Of a stretch of DNA of 64,000 nucleotides, positions 51,290-60,438 are shown in pieces. The DNA comes from JAIOSF01 sp034716855 (GTDB taxonomy: Bacteria; Campylobacterota; Campylobacteria; Campylobacterales; Arcobacteraceae). The position numbers and the translations under genes were made by a program. The stretch spans positions 1 through 64,000 of the forward strand of contig JAYEKV010000160.1 of the NCBI GenBank assembly GCA_034716855.1, written 5' to 3'. The notes below the pieces were generated by a model. The model saw only the letters and a program-made list of their open reading frames with translations. It made no database searches and had not been told where the DNA came from. The stretch's first letter is position 1. Each line of letters starts with the position of its first letter.

Positions 51290-52060
51290 TTATATGTGAA
51301 TATCATTTATAATTGTTGCTATTTTACCGTCTTCAAGTTCTATTGCACAATCAAATTGAACGATCTCACCCTCTTCTACTTGACTTAACTTTTGTTTTTG
51401 TTCATCTTTTATAGTTATAATATCAATAACATCATCCACAAGAATATTAACTGTATCACCTTTACTTGTATTAAATGCAACAATTCTCTGAATTGAGTTT
51501 GTCCAAAGGTCAATATCTTTGTTTAACATCTCCAGATTATTAATAACTATATCATAATGGTTATGAATCTCCGTTCTTATTATACCTACGGCTTTTTCCT
51601 TATCTGTAAGTGCAGTATCTATTACAACTCTACCTTTTTGGTGAAGATGTTTATGATGAGGATTGATCTCCCTTTTTATCTTATCCATAAATGTATCATC
51701 ACATTTTAAACATGTAAGAATATCATCAAGCCATTTCCCTAAAGGACAAGCATGTGGGTCAAGTGTTTTTGTGAAATCTTTATCTTGATTTACAGACTCT
51801 TCTAACTCTTTTATCCAATCTGCATGTCCTTGTTTAATACTTGCGATAAACTCTTGAAGCTCTTCGCTCATCTCTTTATAGTGCATCATCTTTCTTAAAC
51901 TTACAACAGTACCTATATGACCTCTTATGTTCATAACACCAAGGATATATTCTGCTACTTCAGGTATCTCCGTTATATCCTTAGGTCTTAGTATCTCTAT
52001 AATACTCTCAACATCTATTGCAAAATATTTGTCTTTAACTACTAATAATAAATACTCCAT
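51290..52060 (-). CDS. cheW: CheW with inserted CZB (chemoreceptor zinc-binding) domain
   Basis: The 256-residue protein is a CheW fold split by an insert. CheW-like strands occupy 1-60 (GVMNIRGHIGTVVSL) and 190-256 (VNILVDDVIDII, GKIATIINDI), and a helical CZB domain occupies about 65-185. The insert has the CZB pattern H79-x2-W82, C105 in HACPLGKWLDD, and histidines in NPHHKHLH (135-140) and EIHNHYD (165-168). CZB domains bind zinc and sense zinc or hypochlorite through the Cys. Here the coupling protein itself would sense. It lies three bases after the receptor gene. Confidence 0.88.
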   Translation of the reverse strand: MEYLLLVVKDKYFAIDVESIIEILRPKDITEIPEVAEYILGVMNIRGHIGTVVSLRKMMHYKEMSEELQEFIASIKQGHADWIKELEESVNQDKDFTKTLDPHACPLGKWLDDILTCLKCDDTFMDKIKREINPHHKHLHQKGRVVIDTALTDKEKAVGIIRTEIHNHYDIVINNLEMLNKDIDLWTNSIQRIVAFNTSKGDTVNILVDDVIDIITIKDEQKQKLSQVEEGEIVQFDCAIELEDGKIATIINDIHI

Positions 52061-52063
52061 CTC

Positions 52064-53962
52064 TTATCCTTGTTGTAATTCATCTGCTGAAACTGCTAGA
52101 TCTTCAATATAATCACCCATCTCTGCTATTGTGTCATTTATAAGTGATGCCGCATGTTTTGATTCTTCAGTATTTTGAAGTGACTGCTGTGCTGCACCTA
52201 GTATTTGAGTACTTGCTGTTAATGCTTCTTCAATAGAACACTTATTTTTTTCGTTTGCTATTTTTAAACCGTTAAAAGCTTCTATTATTTTTTCTACATT
52301 TGTTATAGCTCTTGAAGCTTCATCTTTTAACATATTTACAGTAATAAGCTCTTGTTCTTGATTGTTCATAGTTGTTTCCCAGATAGTATCAATATTTTCT
52401 ATCTCTTCATCAAGGCTGTCCATAACATCCTGAACCTTATCCATATTATTCCCGGCATCCTGTGCAAGACTTCTGATATCTCCACTTACAACGGCAAAAC
52501 CTTTACCGCTTTCACCTGCACGAGCTGCTTCTACACTACCGCTTACTGCCAGCATTGTAGTTTGAGCATTTGTATTTACAATTTTTACAAGTGTCTTATT
52601 GATCTTATTTGCTTCTTTGTCAACAAGTCTCATCTGCTTACTTGTAACTTTACCCTCAACAACACTCTCATCTGTAAATTTATGAGTTTCATGGAGTTCT
52701 GATTCAACATCTTTTAAATATTTCGCTGTTTTATCAAGGAAATCAATAACCTCTAAAGTATTATCTAAAAGTTCATTTTGTATATCCAATGAATCTTCTG
52801 CAAATTTTTGATTTACACTAGATTCTTCAGAAGTTATCTGTGCTGCTCCTTCTATTTGTTCTAAAGCAATTACCGACTGCTGCATAGATTTTTGTATCTC
52901 TTCAACTACACTTATAAGCTCTTCAGCCGCCGTAGAAATCTCTTCAGCATCTTTTGAGGCATCTGTTGAGTTCTTTAGCTCTTCTGCAAGTTCAGACAAT
53001 CCACTTGCCGCTTCTTCTGATTCATGAAGTGCATTAACCTGCATCTCTATAGAGTTTGTGATCTGTGCAACGGCACTTGCACTCTCCTCTGCCGCACTTG
53101 CAATAGATTCACTACCTTTATTGAACTCCTGTGCTTTATCTGCAAGATCTTCAAACTTTTTTACACTTGAAATTATTATATCAATGGCAGTTTGGATACT
53201 TTCCATAGAACCTTGAATGTTTTTGGTAATAGATTCGCCAAGGTCTGAAGAGTTGATAATAAGTGAAGCAACTGTTTGAATATTGTTCTCAACTTTTTCA
53301 ATAGATTCTTGAATATTGCTAACAACTTCTCTTATCACATCTGCATATGTTGTAGATACAGCAGCAAGCTCTCTTGTCTCAGCTGCAACAACTGCAAAAC
53401 CTTTACCCTGCTCTTTTGCTTTTGCTGCTTCAATTGCCGCATTTAATGCAAGTAGATTTGTCTGGTCTGCAATCTTTGCGATCAAACCAACTGCCTGACC
53501 GATATTGTCACTGGCTTTTTTCATATCTGCACTTTTTTCTTGTACATTTGTAACAGTTTGTGAAGCTAGCTGCATTCTATTTGCAGTTTCTATAACTTTC
53601 TCGCCACCCTCTTCAACAACAACTTTTGTTGATGAAGCCAAAGCAACAGATTCATTTAACTCTCTCATTGTTTTTTGAATAGATTGATTTAGCTGAGTAA
53701 CAACTTTTAAACTTTGCTCAGATGCACCTGCGTTTTGTTCACTGGCAGCTGCTATTTGTTCCATAGCACTTTTTAACTCTTCAATAGCACTAACGCTCTC
53801 TTGAGCTTTTCTTAAAATTTCTGTTGATACACCGTCTATAGCTTCAGATATCTGCTGTTGCTTTGCCAATGTTCTGTTTCTTTTTTTATTTACCACATCA
53901 CTTCTTTTTGATTTTACTCCACCAATATTAGATGATGCGGTATTATGTTCTACGAAAGCCAT
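52064..53962 (-). CDS. Cytoplasmic methyl-accepting chemotaxis protein with two signalling tips
   Basis: The 632-residue protein is almost all coiled coil with no membrane segment. Two separate MCP hairpin tips are visible exactly 300 residues apart. The first (161-200) has IADQTNLLALNAAIEAAKAKEQGKGFAVVA-type sequence. The second (461-500) has TTMLAVSGSVEAARAGESGKGF, then AVVSGDIRSLA. There is no obvious ligand-binding domain; the N-terminal 30 residues are basic. It overlaps the cheA stop by one base and is followed by the CheW-CZB gene, so both probably form one soluble array. Confidence 0.9.
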   Translation of the reverse strand: MAFVEHNTASSNIGGVKSKRSDVVNKKRNRTLAKQQQISEAIDGVSTEILRKAQESVSAIEELKSAMEQIAAASEQNAGASEQSLKVVTQLNQSIQKTMRELNESVALASSTKVVVEEGGEKVIETANRMQLASQTVTNVQEKSADMKKASDNIGQAVGLIAKIADQTNLLALNAAIEAAKAKEQGKGFAVVAAETRELAAVSTTYADVIREVVSNIQESIEKVENNIQTVASLIINSSDLGESITKNIQGSMESIQTAIDIIISSVKKFEDLADKAQEFNKGSESIASAAEESASAVAQITNSIEMQVNALHESEEAASGLSELAEELKNSTDASKDAEEISTAAEELISVVEEIQKSMQQSVIALEQIEGAAQITSEESSVNQKFAEDSLDIQNELLDNTLEVIDFLDKTAKYLKDVESELHETHKFTDESVVEGKVTSKQMRLVDKEANKINKTLVKIVNTNAQTTMLAVSGSVEAARAGESGKGFAVVSGDIRSLAQDAGNNMDKVQDVMDSLDEEIENIDTIWETTMNNQEQELITVNMLKDEASRAITNVEKIIEAFNGLKIANEKNKCSIEEALTASTQILGAAQQSLQNTEESKHAASLINDTIAEMGDYIEDLAVSADELQQG

Positions 53963-56718
53963 TACTTTTTCTCCTTTTGATTTATAAGTTTAACTGGATT
54001 AATTACAAATAAAACTTCACCGTTTCCTAAAAGTGAAGTACCTGAAATGAACGGATGATCTTTAAAGTTTGATGATAGAGGTTTTTGAATTATATCTAAC
54101 TGATTTACAAACTCATCAACCACATAACCAAATTTATTTTCTGATGTTTCAATAATCAATAACGATATATTCTCTTTTTGATCAACATCTTTTGAAAGAA
54201 GATTATAATTAAATATTAACGGTATAAGGTTACCTCTTAGTTTCAACATTGGTTTTTTATTTACATACTCTATCTCTTCTTTTGGTATTTGAACAGTTTC
54301 ACTTATTGTATCCATTGCAAGAGCATAATTAACATCTCCTAGTTTCACATGGAATACATTTGTAAGCGCAACGCTCATTGGAAGCTCCAGTACCAATGTA
54401 GTACCCACACCAACTTCACTTTTTAAAGATATCTTACCTCCAACATCATCGATACTTTGTCTAACTACATCCATACCTACACCACGACCTGAAAGCTCAC
54501 TTATTTTTTCCATAGTCGATACACCTGGATGAAATACTAGCATAAGCTTCTCTTCCCGACTCATCTCATCAAGCTGATCTGGATCTACCATCTTTTTATC
54601 AAGAGCCTTATGAACAACCTTATCTACATCTATACCTCTACCGTCATCCTCTATAGTGATATATACTTTATCCCCTAATGATTGTGCAGAAATAGAGATA
54701 TTACCTTCAGGGTCTTTACCGTTCTCTTCTCTCTCTTCTGGCGTTTCTATACCATGATCTAATGAGTTTCTAATTATATGAATAAGCGGATCTGCTAATT
54801 TTTCAATAATTGTTTTGTCAAGTTTTGTTTCTCCACCCTCTTCATGATATTTAATCTTTTTATTTAAAGATTTAGAGATATCTCTTACAAGTTTAGGGTA
54901 TCTATCAAAAATAAAAGATACAGAAAGTAGTCTCATCTGCATAACTTTTTCTTGAAGTAAAGTTGTAACTCTATTGATCTCATCATATCTGGTCTGAAGA
55001 TCTCTCTTACTTGACTCTACATTAGAGATATCCAATCCATCAGCTATATATGGTAAAGCATTTTTAATAACAAGCATCTCTCCAACTATATCCATCATAG
55101 AGTCTATATCAGATAAGTCAATTTTAACAGTTTTTGCCACTTGTTTTGCAACTTTTTGATTCTTTTCTTTTTTTGACTCTTTTTTAGTCTTTTTAGTAAC
55201 TTCATTTTTATTCTGTGAAATCTCTGATTCCGACTTTCGTTCAATTACTTTCTCTGGTTCAGGTGCATCGTTCTCAACTTCTATTTTTTCTTCTACAATA
55301 TCTTTACAACCTATAGAATCAAACATATTCTCAATTACTCTTAATAGATCATCCTTATCATTACAATTTTCTATACCAAAATGATCACCTAAAGATTTTT
55401 CTAATTTTAATAAAACAGATTTAATTTGAGTATGTACATTTTCATTGTCAATGTTATTTAAAATATAATTTTGTTCGGATAAAATATCTGCTATTGTTTT
55501 TTTATCATCTTCATCTAGTGAAACAACTTCTGATATAACTTCTTCAGATATCTCTTCTTTTTGTATATTATCTATTTCAATTGTATCTTCTTCTGTTTCT
55601 TGTTCAGGTTCTTCTAAAGATTGAATCTCTTCTTCTATCTCATCTTCTATTATATTCTCATCATTAATTAATTCAAGAATATAATTTAATGCTTTTGGGA
55701 TAAGTTTTTCATCAAGATTACAATCCTCTATCAAATATCTTAATCTTCCAAATAAAAATCCTTGTAAAGAGTTTGGATTTAAGATATCCACTACAGCTTT
55801 TAAATTTGCTACAATATTTTTATAATCAAACTCAGCAGGAAGATTTTTAATATCATCTAAAAAATCTATAATAGAATCATTTGTTTGTATCTCAAGTTCA
55901 CAATTTAAAAGTGATTTAACTGATAATGGATACACACTTACATCTTCTAAAAAGTTATAAAAAGCATCTTCGAGTAATTCTTGATTTGAGTATACTATAG
56001 CTGTGATTCTTGAAGACCATTGAAGAGGATCCTCTTTTATCTGCTCTAATGTAGCTGAAACTTCAGTATGTATAGAGATTATATTTTCATTTTCAAGTAA
56101 ATAAAGGGCATAAAAAGGATCATTACCCATTTGAAGTGTATCTTCATCAAGATCAATATCTATAAAATAATAATTCATGTTTGTAAAAGATTCTTGAGTT
56201 ATCTCCTGTGGCTCGTAAGGTATAGTATTTAACTCAATAGAAGAAAAGTCATTTTTAAACATATTTGCAAAAAAAGGAACTTCATCATCAATAATATTTA
56301 ACTCAGTATCAATACCCTCTATAACTTCCTCTTTTAAATCAAGTATCTCTTCTCTTAATTTTTTAAATTCTAATATTTTATCTTCACCTACAGAAGCTAC
56401 CTCTCCGCTCTCTTCTGTGGCATCTACCAGCTCAGTAACTTCATCAAACATATCATATAATGCATCTAATAAAGTATCACTATATGTTATTTTATCGTTA
56501 CGGTAAGCATCAAGAAGATCTTCAGCTATATGGGTAACCTCTTTAACTGCATCAAAGCCTGAAAGACCCGAACTACCTTTTAGTGTATGAGCAGCACGAA
56601 AGAGTGCATTTACAGTATCTTTATCAGACCCTTCCAAGCTTGAAAGATTTTTATCTAGATAAAGAAGATTTTCTCTTGCTTCTACTAAAAACTGTTCTAA
56701 TATTGGATTCATCTTCAC
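53962..56718 (-). CDS. cheA: Chemotaxis histidine kinase CheA
   Basis: The 918-residue kinase has an HPt domain with phosphoacceptor H44 in AAHTLKGSSG, a long middle region (about 130-540) with an uncertain P2-like part and Glu/Asp-rich linkers, a dimerisation helix pair (IDLSDIDSMMDIVGEML), the HATPase domain (IIRNSLDHGIETPEER, DDGRGID, GRGVGMD) and a C-terminal CheW-like domain (about 786-918). No receiver is fused. It phosphorylates the CheY and CheB proteins encoded beside it. The middle region is longer than in typical CheA. Confidence 0.95.
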   Translation of the reverse strand: MKMNPILEQFLVEARENLLYLDKNLSSLEGSDKDTVNALFRAAHTLKGSSGLSGFDAVKEVTHIAEDLLDAYRNDKITYSDTLLDALYDMFDEVTELVDATEESGEVASVGEDKILEFKKLREEILDLKEEVIEGIDTELNIIDDEVPFFANMFKNDFSSIELNTIPYEPQEITQESFTNMNYYFIDIDLDEDTLQMGNDPFYALYLLENENIISIHTEVSATLEQIKEDPLQWSSRITAIVYSNQELLEDAFYNFLEDVSVYPLSVKSLLNCELEIQTNDSIIDFLDDIKNLPAEFDYKNIVANLKAVVDILNPNSLQGFLFGRLRYLIEDCNLDEKLIPKALNYILELINDENIIEDEIEEEIQSLEEPEQETEEDTIEIDNIQKEEISEEVISEVVSLDEDDKKTIADILSEQNYILNNIDNENVHTQIKSVLLKLEKSLGDHFGIENCNDKDDLLRVIENMFDSIGCKDIVEEKIEVENDAPEPEKVIERKSESEISQNKNEVTKKTKKESKKEKNQKVAKQVAKTVKIDLSDIDSMMDIVGEMLVIKNALPYIADGLDISNVESSKRDLQTRYDEINRVTTLLQEKVMQMRLLSVSFIFDRYPKLVRDISKSLNKKIKYHEEGGETKLDKTIIEKLADPLIHIIRNSLDHGIETPEEREENGKDPEGNISISAQSLGDKVYITIEDDGRGIDVDKVVHKALDKKMVDPDQLDEMSREEKLMLVFHPGVSTMEKISELSGRGVGMDVVRQSIDDVGGKISLKSEVGVGTTLVLELPMSVALTNVFHVKLGDVNYALAMDTISETVQIPKEEIEYVNKKPMLKLRGNLIPLIFNYNLLSKDVDQKENISLLIIETSENKFGYVVDEFVNQLDIIQKPLSSNFKDHPFISGTSLLGNGEVLFVINPVKLINQKEKK

Positions 56719-56736
56719 CTCCTCTTCAATATTTTG

Positions 56737-57105
56737 TTAACTACACTTTATAGTTAATAATTTAGCAACCCTTAATAGGTCATCACTGCTTACTGGCTTA
56801 ACCTCGTAAAAATTTGCACCTGCTTCATATGCTATAGTTCTATCACTTTTATCTGATTCAGTAGAGATCATAACTATAGAAGCATCATAGCCTGAATTTT
56901 CTCTATATCTTCGAACAAATGAATATCCGTCTAAAATAGGCATATTTATATCAACTAAAAATAGATCATAACTGTTTTCACTTACTTTTTCCAGTGCTTC
57001 CATACCATTTTCTGCTTCATCTATTTCATAGCCTGCACCTTGAAGTATCTGCTTATGATAAAGTCTTACCGTTACTGAATCATCTACAATCAAAATTTTC
57101 ATCAT
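56737..57105 (-). CDS. CheY-like response regulator at the head of the chemosensory operon
   Basis: The 122-residue protein is a complete receiver with D8-D9, phosphoacceptor D52 in LVDINMPILDG, S81/T82 and K103 in YEVKP. A strong AGGAGGG element precedes the double start ATGATG; the second ATG (57102) has the better spacing. It is 18 bases upstream of cheA and is the first gene of an 11-gene unit running to 46346. It is probably the direct output of CheA, together with the second CheY. Confidence 0.93.
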   Translation of the reverse strand: MMKILIVDDSVTVRLYHKQILQGAGYEIDEAENGMEALEKVSENSYDLFLVDINMPILDGYSFVRRYRENSGYDASIVMISTESDKSDRTIAYEAGANFYEVKPVSSDDLLRVAKLLTIKCS

Positions 57106-57322
57106 CTTCCCTCCTAAATATAGCTAATAGAAGATTTTAATTATTAAATTTAGTTTAATAAAGAAAACTATACTTAAATCAAAACCAATATGCAATAATA
57201 GTATATTTTAGATTAAAATAGTGTCAAAGTTATGTTACAATCTGTAAATTTCTATATTTTAAAATCAACACATTAAAATGACATTTTTTTAAGATAACAT
57301 TTTATTATAAAAGGTTTAATAT
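57106..57322. other. Divergent intergenic region upstream of the chemosensory operon
   Basis: The 217 bases are very AT-rich and must hold divergent promoters. TATTAT near 57302 is a possible -10 for the plus-strand receiver gene; for the operon I see only weak candidates such as TATAGT. No strong inverted repeat or second gene was seen. Confidence 0.4.
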
Positions 57323-57705
57323 ATGAACAACAATTTACATGAAAGATTGAAAAATCTTAATGTTTTATTTGTGGATGATGATATATATGTTATAGACATC
57401 ATGAAAGAGATACTCCCTTATTTATTTAATAGGAGTTTTTATGCAGCAGATGGAGTAGAAGGTTTATCTATTTTTAAAAACAACCATATAGATATTATAC
57501 TTACAGATCTTCACATGCCAAATATGAACGGTATAAAGATGACTCAAGAGATAAAAACAATAAACAAAAACATAAAAACTATATAATAAGTGCCAGCAGT
57601 GAAAATAAAACATTAAATAAAATAGAAAAAGTATTTGATGTTTCTATAACAAAACCAATAAATTCAACAGACCTATACAAAGCATTAAAAAAAGTGATGG
57701 GATAA
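57323..57705 (+). pseudogene. Receiver-domain gene interrupted by a frameshift
   Basis: The first frame (57323-57586, 87 residues) encodes the N-terminal two thirds of a receiver: FVDDD, then phosphoacceptor D62 in ILTDLHMPNMNG, ending KNIKTI-stop. The remainder continues in another frame from about 57583: IISASSENK, then SITKPINSTDLYKAL with the conserved Ser and Lys, to a stop at 57703-57705 that overlaps the ATG of the next gene (TAATG). The break lies in TATATAATA, where an extra TA or one lost base would explain it. It could be a recent mutation, a sequence error, or a switchable tract. Confidence 0.8.
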
Positions 57706-58823
57706 TGGAAACGATAAAAGAAACAACTGTACTGTATGTAGAAGATGATAAAAAGATATTAAAAAGTTTTTTTGACATTAGTGAAAGTATATTTAAAAAA
57801 ACACATCTTGCACATAACGGTAAAGAGGGACTTGATTTATATATTAAATATAAAGAGAGTATCGATGTAGTCATTACAGACTTAAATATGCCTATAATGG
57901 ATGGTATAGAGATGATTAAACAAATAAGAGACATTAACTTTGAAATACCTATTATTATTACAAGTGCTTACAATGATCATGTTACTTTAAATAAAGTCAT
58001 CAATCTAAATGTTGATGGATTCATCAATAAACCTTTTTCTTATAAGGAACTATTATCAAGTGTAAATAAAGTATTAAAGCCGATCTTTTATAAAAAAGAA
58101 TTAGAAGAAAAAAACATTTTATTATATCAACAGTCAAAATTTGCAGCTATGGGGGAGATGATAGGTAATATTGCCCACCAGTGGAGACAACCTTTAAATT
58201 CAATAGGTGCTACTATGATGAGGCTTGAATTTCAAACAAAAAATAATGATTTAAGCAAAAAAGCTGTAGAAGATACAATAGAAAAAACAAATAAAATATT
58301 AAATCACATGTCTAAAACGATAGATGACTTTAGAAACTTTTTCTCACCCCATAAAGAAAAATCAATATTTAAATTTAAAGAGATCATTAATGATATTAGT
58401 GAACTTTTCATGCCCCAATTAACTTCAGACAATATATCTCTAGAGATAATATGTAAAAAAGATATAGAGATCTATGGATATCCAAATGAACTCAAACAAG
58501 TTTTACTTAATATCTTAAGCAATTCAAAAGATGCAATAATAGCATCAAGTAAAAATAACGGTAAAATAGATATATCAATAAAACAGTGTACAAATGATGT
58601 TATCATATCTATCTCAGATAACGGTGATGGAATCAAGCAAGAGATACTTGAAAAGATATTTGATCCATATTTTACAACAAAGTTTCAGGCACAAGGTACG
58701 GGTATTGGTTTATATATGTCAAAGCTTATCATTGAAAATAATATGCAAGGGACTATAAATGTCAAAAATACTAAATACGGTGCAAAGTTCACTATAAAAA
58801 TACCTATATCTTTAGAAGATTAA
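57705..58823 (+). CDS. Receiver-histidine kinase protein
   Basis: The 372-residue cytoplasmic protein has an intact N-terminal receiver (D59 in VITDLNMPIMDG, K109 in INKPF), a short coiled coil, H158 in GNIAHQWRQPLN, and an HATPase domain with NILSNSKDAI, DNGDG and GTGIGL. Its input would be phosphorylation of its own receiver rather than a ligand. The ATG overlaps the stop of the frameshifted receiver gene, indicating they were one translational unit. The architecture is the same as the kinase at 747-1928, but here the receiver is intact. Confidence 0.92.
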   Translation: METIKETTVLYVEDDKKILKSFFDISESIFKKTHLAHNGKEGLDLYIKYKESIDVVITDLNMPIMDGIEMIKQIRDINFEIPIIITSAYNDHVTLNKVINLNVDGFINKPFSYKELLSSVNKVLKPIFYKKELEEKNILLYQQSKFAAMGEMIGNIAHQWRQPLNSIGATMMRLEFQTKNNDLSKKAVEDTIEKTNKILNHMSKTIDDFRNFFSPHKEKSIFKFKEIINDISELFMPQLTSDNISLEIICKKDIEIYGYPNELKQVLLNILSNSKDAIIASSKNNGKIDISIKQCTNDVIISISDNGDGIKQEILEKIFDPYFTTKFQAQGTGIGLYMSKLIIENNMQGTINVKNTKYGAKFTIKIPISLED

Positions 58824-58841
58824 TCAAAGAGGGATTATATT

Positions 58842-59810
58842 ATGATAAAAATAAAAAACAGTATTTTGTCTATTTCCATTTTATTTTATCTAAGCGGATG
58901 TAGTTTACCACAACAAATTACAGGTGAATATTATCTCCAACAACAAAAATACAAAAATGGTATTGAATTTTTTCAACAAAAAATATCTCAAGATGATCAA
59001 GATTCAACATCATATTATTATTTAGGAAGATTCCTATTAGCAAAAAACAAAACAAAAGAAGCTATACCTTATTTGGAAAAAGCTATTAAGCTTGATAACT
59101 CAAAATCAAACTATTACAGTTGGCTTGGTGTCTCATACGGTACGCTTGATCTATATAAAGAAGAGATGAAAGCTTATAAAAAAGCTTTATTATTAGATAA
59201 GAAAAATATTCAGGCTCTTACATATTTAGCTCATAACTATTTTGACTCTAATTTATATATAAAAGCATTAAATTATTATAACAAAGTTCTAAAGATATCA
59301 CCTCAAAATCAAACATCTCTTTATAACAGAGCATTAATACTTGGTAAACTTGAAAGGACACCAGAACAACTACAAGCATATAAAGAATACCTATCATACT
59401 ACCCTTTTGGTACATTGGCTAGAAAATCAGTAACTCAGATAAACAAAATAGGGAATTTTGACTATGAAAACTTATCCTTAGCTTACCAAAACACAACAAT
59501 CAAAAGTATAAAGTTTAAGCCATTAAGTACTGATATAGATATTAATTCAAAAGAGTCTTTAAATATAATCGGAAATATATTATCAAAAAATAAAAAGATA
59601 AATCTTCATATAATATCTTACCAACTCAACAATAAAAAACTGGCAAAAGAAAAAGTGAAAAAGATTAAAACATATCTACTTAAAAGATTTAAAACTATCG
59701 ATCCTTACAGATTAAAACTAAGTTGGTTCGATAATCCAAAAATTAAGAAATTTGGTAATAATAAATATATATTAAATGAATATATACAATTTATTGCCGA
59801 AGTTAACTAA
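58842..59810 (+). CDS. TPR-repeat lipoprotein with OmpA-like C-terminal region
   Basis: The 322-residue protein has a lipoprotein signal peptide with lipobox LSGC (C20), then about five tetratricopeptide repeats (45-200), for example YYYLGRFLLAKNKTKEAIPYLEKAI-type units. The C-terminal part (about 220-322) has the pattern of a degenerate OmpA-like peptidoglycan-binding domain, though the Asp/Arg pair is not clear. It is likely on the periplasmic face of the outer membrane. It lies 19 bases after the kinase and 17 bases before the next gene. Confidence 0.8.
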   Translation: MIKIKNSILSISILFYLSGCSLPQQITGEYYLQQQKYKNGIEFFQQKISQDDQDSTSYYYLGRFLLAKNKTKEAIPYLEKAIKLDNSKSNYYSWLGVSYGTLDLYKEEMKAYKKALLLDKKNIQALTYLAHNYFDSNLYIKALNYYNKVLKISPQNQTSLYNRALILGKLERTPEQLQAYKEYLSYYPFGTLARKSVTQINKIGNFDYENLSLAYQNTTIKSIKFKPLSTDIDINSKESLNIIGNILSKNKKINLHIISYQLNNKKLAKEKVKKIKTYLLKRFKTIDPYRLKLSWFDNPKIKKFGNNKYILNEYIQFIAEVN

Positions 59811-59826
59811 ACAAAAGGAGAAAAAA

Positions 59827-60384
59827 ATGAAAAAATTTGTTTATAGATTTATGATAAGTACTGCATTAGTTGCAGCTGGTTCTGTATCACTCTTAGGTGA
59901 TGATGATATTTCAGAACTAACCAATGAAGTACAGGTACAAAAAGCTCAAAATTTAGCAGAAAATACACAAGAGGTTACTGAAGCTAAAATAAATTTAGCT
60001 GATGCACAAGAAGCCTATGATAATGATCCTGAAAATGAGGAACTTAAAGAGGCACTTGATAATGCAATACAACAGTTGGCAGATATGACTGATGAATCTG
60101 TAAACTCAATAAATGATATGAGAGAGTCAGGCATGGGATGGGGTGAGATTGCACATGAACTTGGTGTTCATCCAAGTGTATTAGGTCTTGGTCATACTAA
60201 TAATATAAAAAATCAAGAAAGAATGAGAGAAACAAAATCTTTTAAAACTTCAAATCAAAATCGATCAGAAAATAGCAGTAATAAACTAAAAGGTAAAAGT
60301 TCTGATTCTAAAGATAAAGGAAATTCAGGCAATAAAGATAAAGGCAACTCTAGTAATAAGGGTAACGGGAAAGATAAAAACTAA
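59827..60384 (+). CDS. Exported low-complexity protein with WGEIAHELGV motif
   Basis: The 185-residue protein from ATG 59827 (AAGGAG upstream) has a signal peptide (about 1-23). An acidic helical part (about 25-90) and a motif GMGWGEIAHELGVHPSVLGLG (about 100-120) that reads like a helix-turn-helix follow. The last 50 residues are almost only Ser, Asn, Lys, Gly and Asp. I recall similar short exported proteins with this motif in other proteobacteria, without a known function. Starting upstream at 59776 would read into the lipoprotein gene and is rejected. Confidence 0.75.
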   Translation: MKKFVYRFMISTALVAAGSVSLLGDDDISELTNEVQVQKAQNLAENTQEVTEAKINLADAQEAYDNDPENEELKEALDNAIQQLADMTDESVNSINDMRESGMGWGEIAHELGVHPSVLGLGHTNNIKNQERMRETKSFKTSNQNRSENSSNKLKGKSSDSKDKGNSGNKDKGNSSNKGNGKDKN

Positions 60385-60425
60385 AAAAGGTATTCTAAGT
60401 ATGATCTACAATTCATACTTAGAAT
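60380..60425 (-). terminator. Terminator for the thiL-truD transcript
   Basis: A perfect 13-base stem (ATTCTAAGTATGA / TCATACTTAGAAT) with an eight-base loop. On the minus strand it is followed by CCTTTTTTAG, a U-tract. On the plus strand no T-run follows, so it is mainly a minus-strand terminator. Confidence 0.75.
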
Positions 60426-60438
60426 AATATATTAAAAG

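Noticed and set aside
57574..57586. A-rich stretch as a programmed -1 frameshift site in the receiver gene
   Set aside because: The codons are AAA ACT ATA, which do not form the X-XXY-YYZ slippery heptamer in the correct phase; a TA-tract length change explains it more simply.
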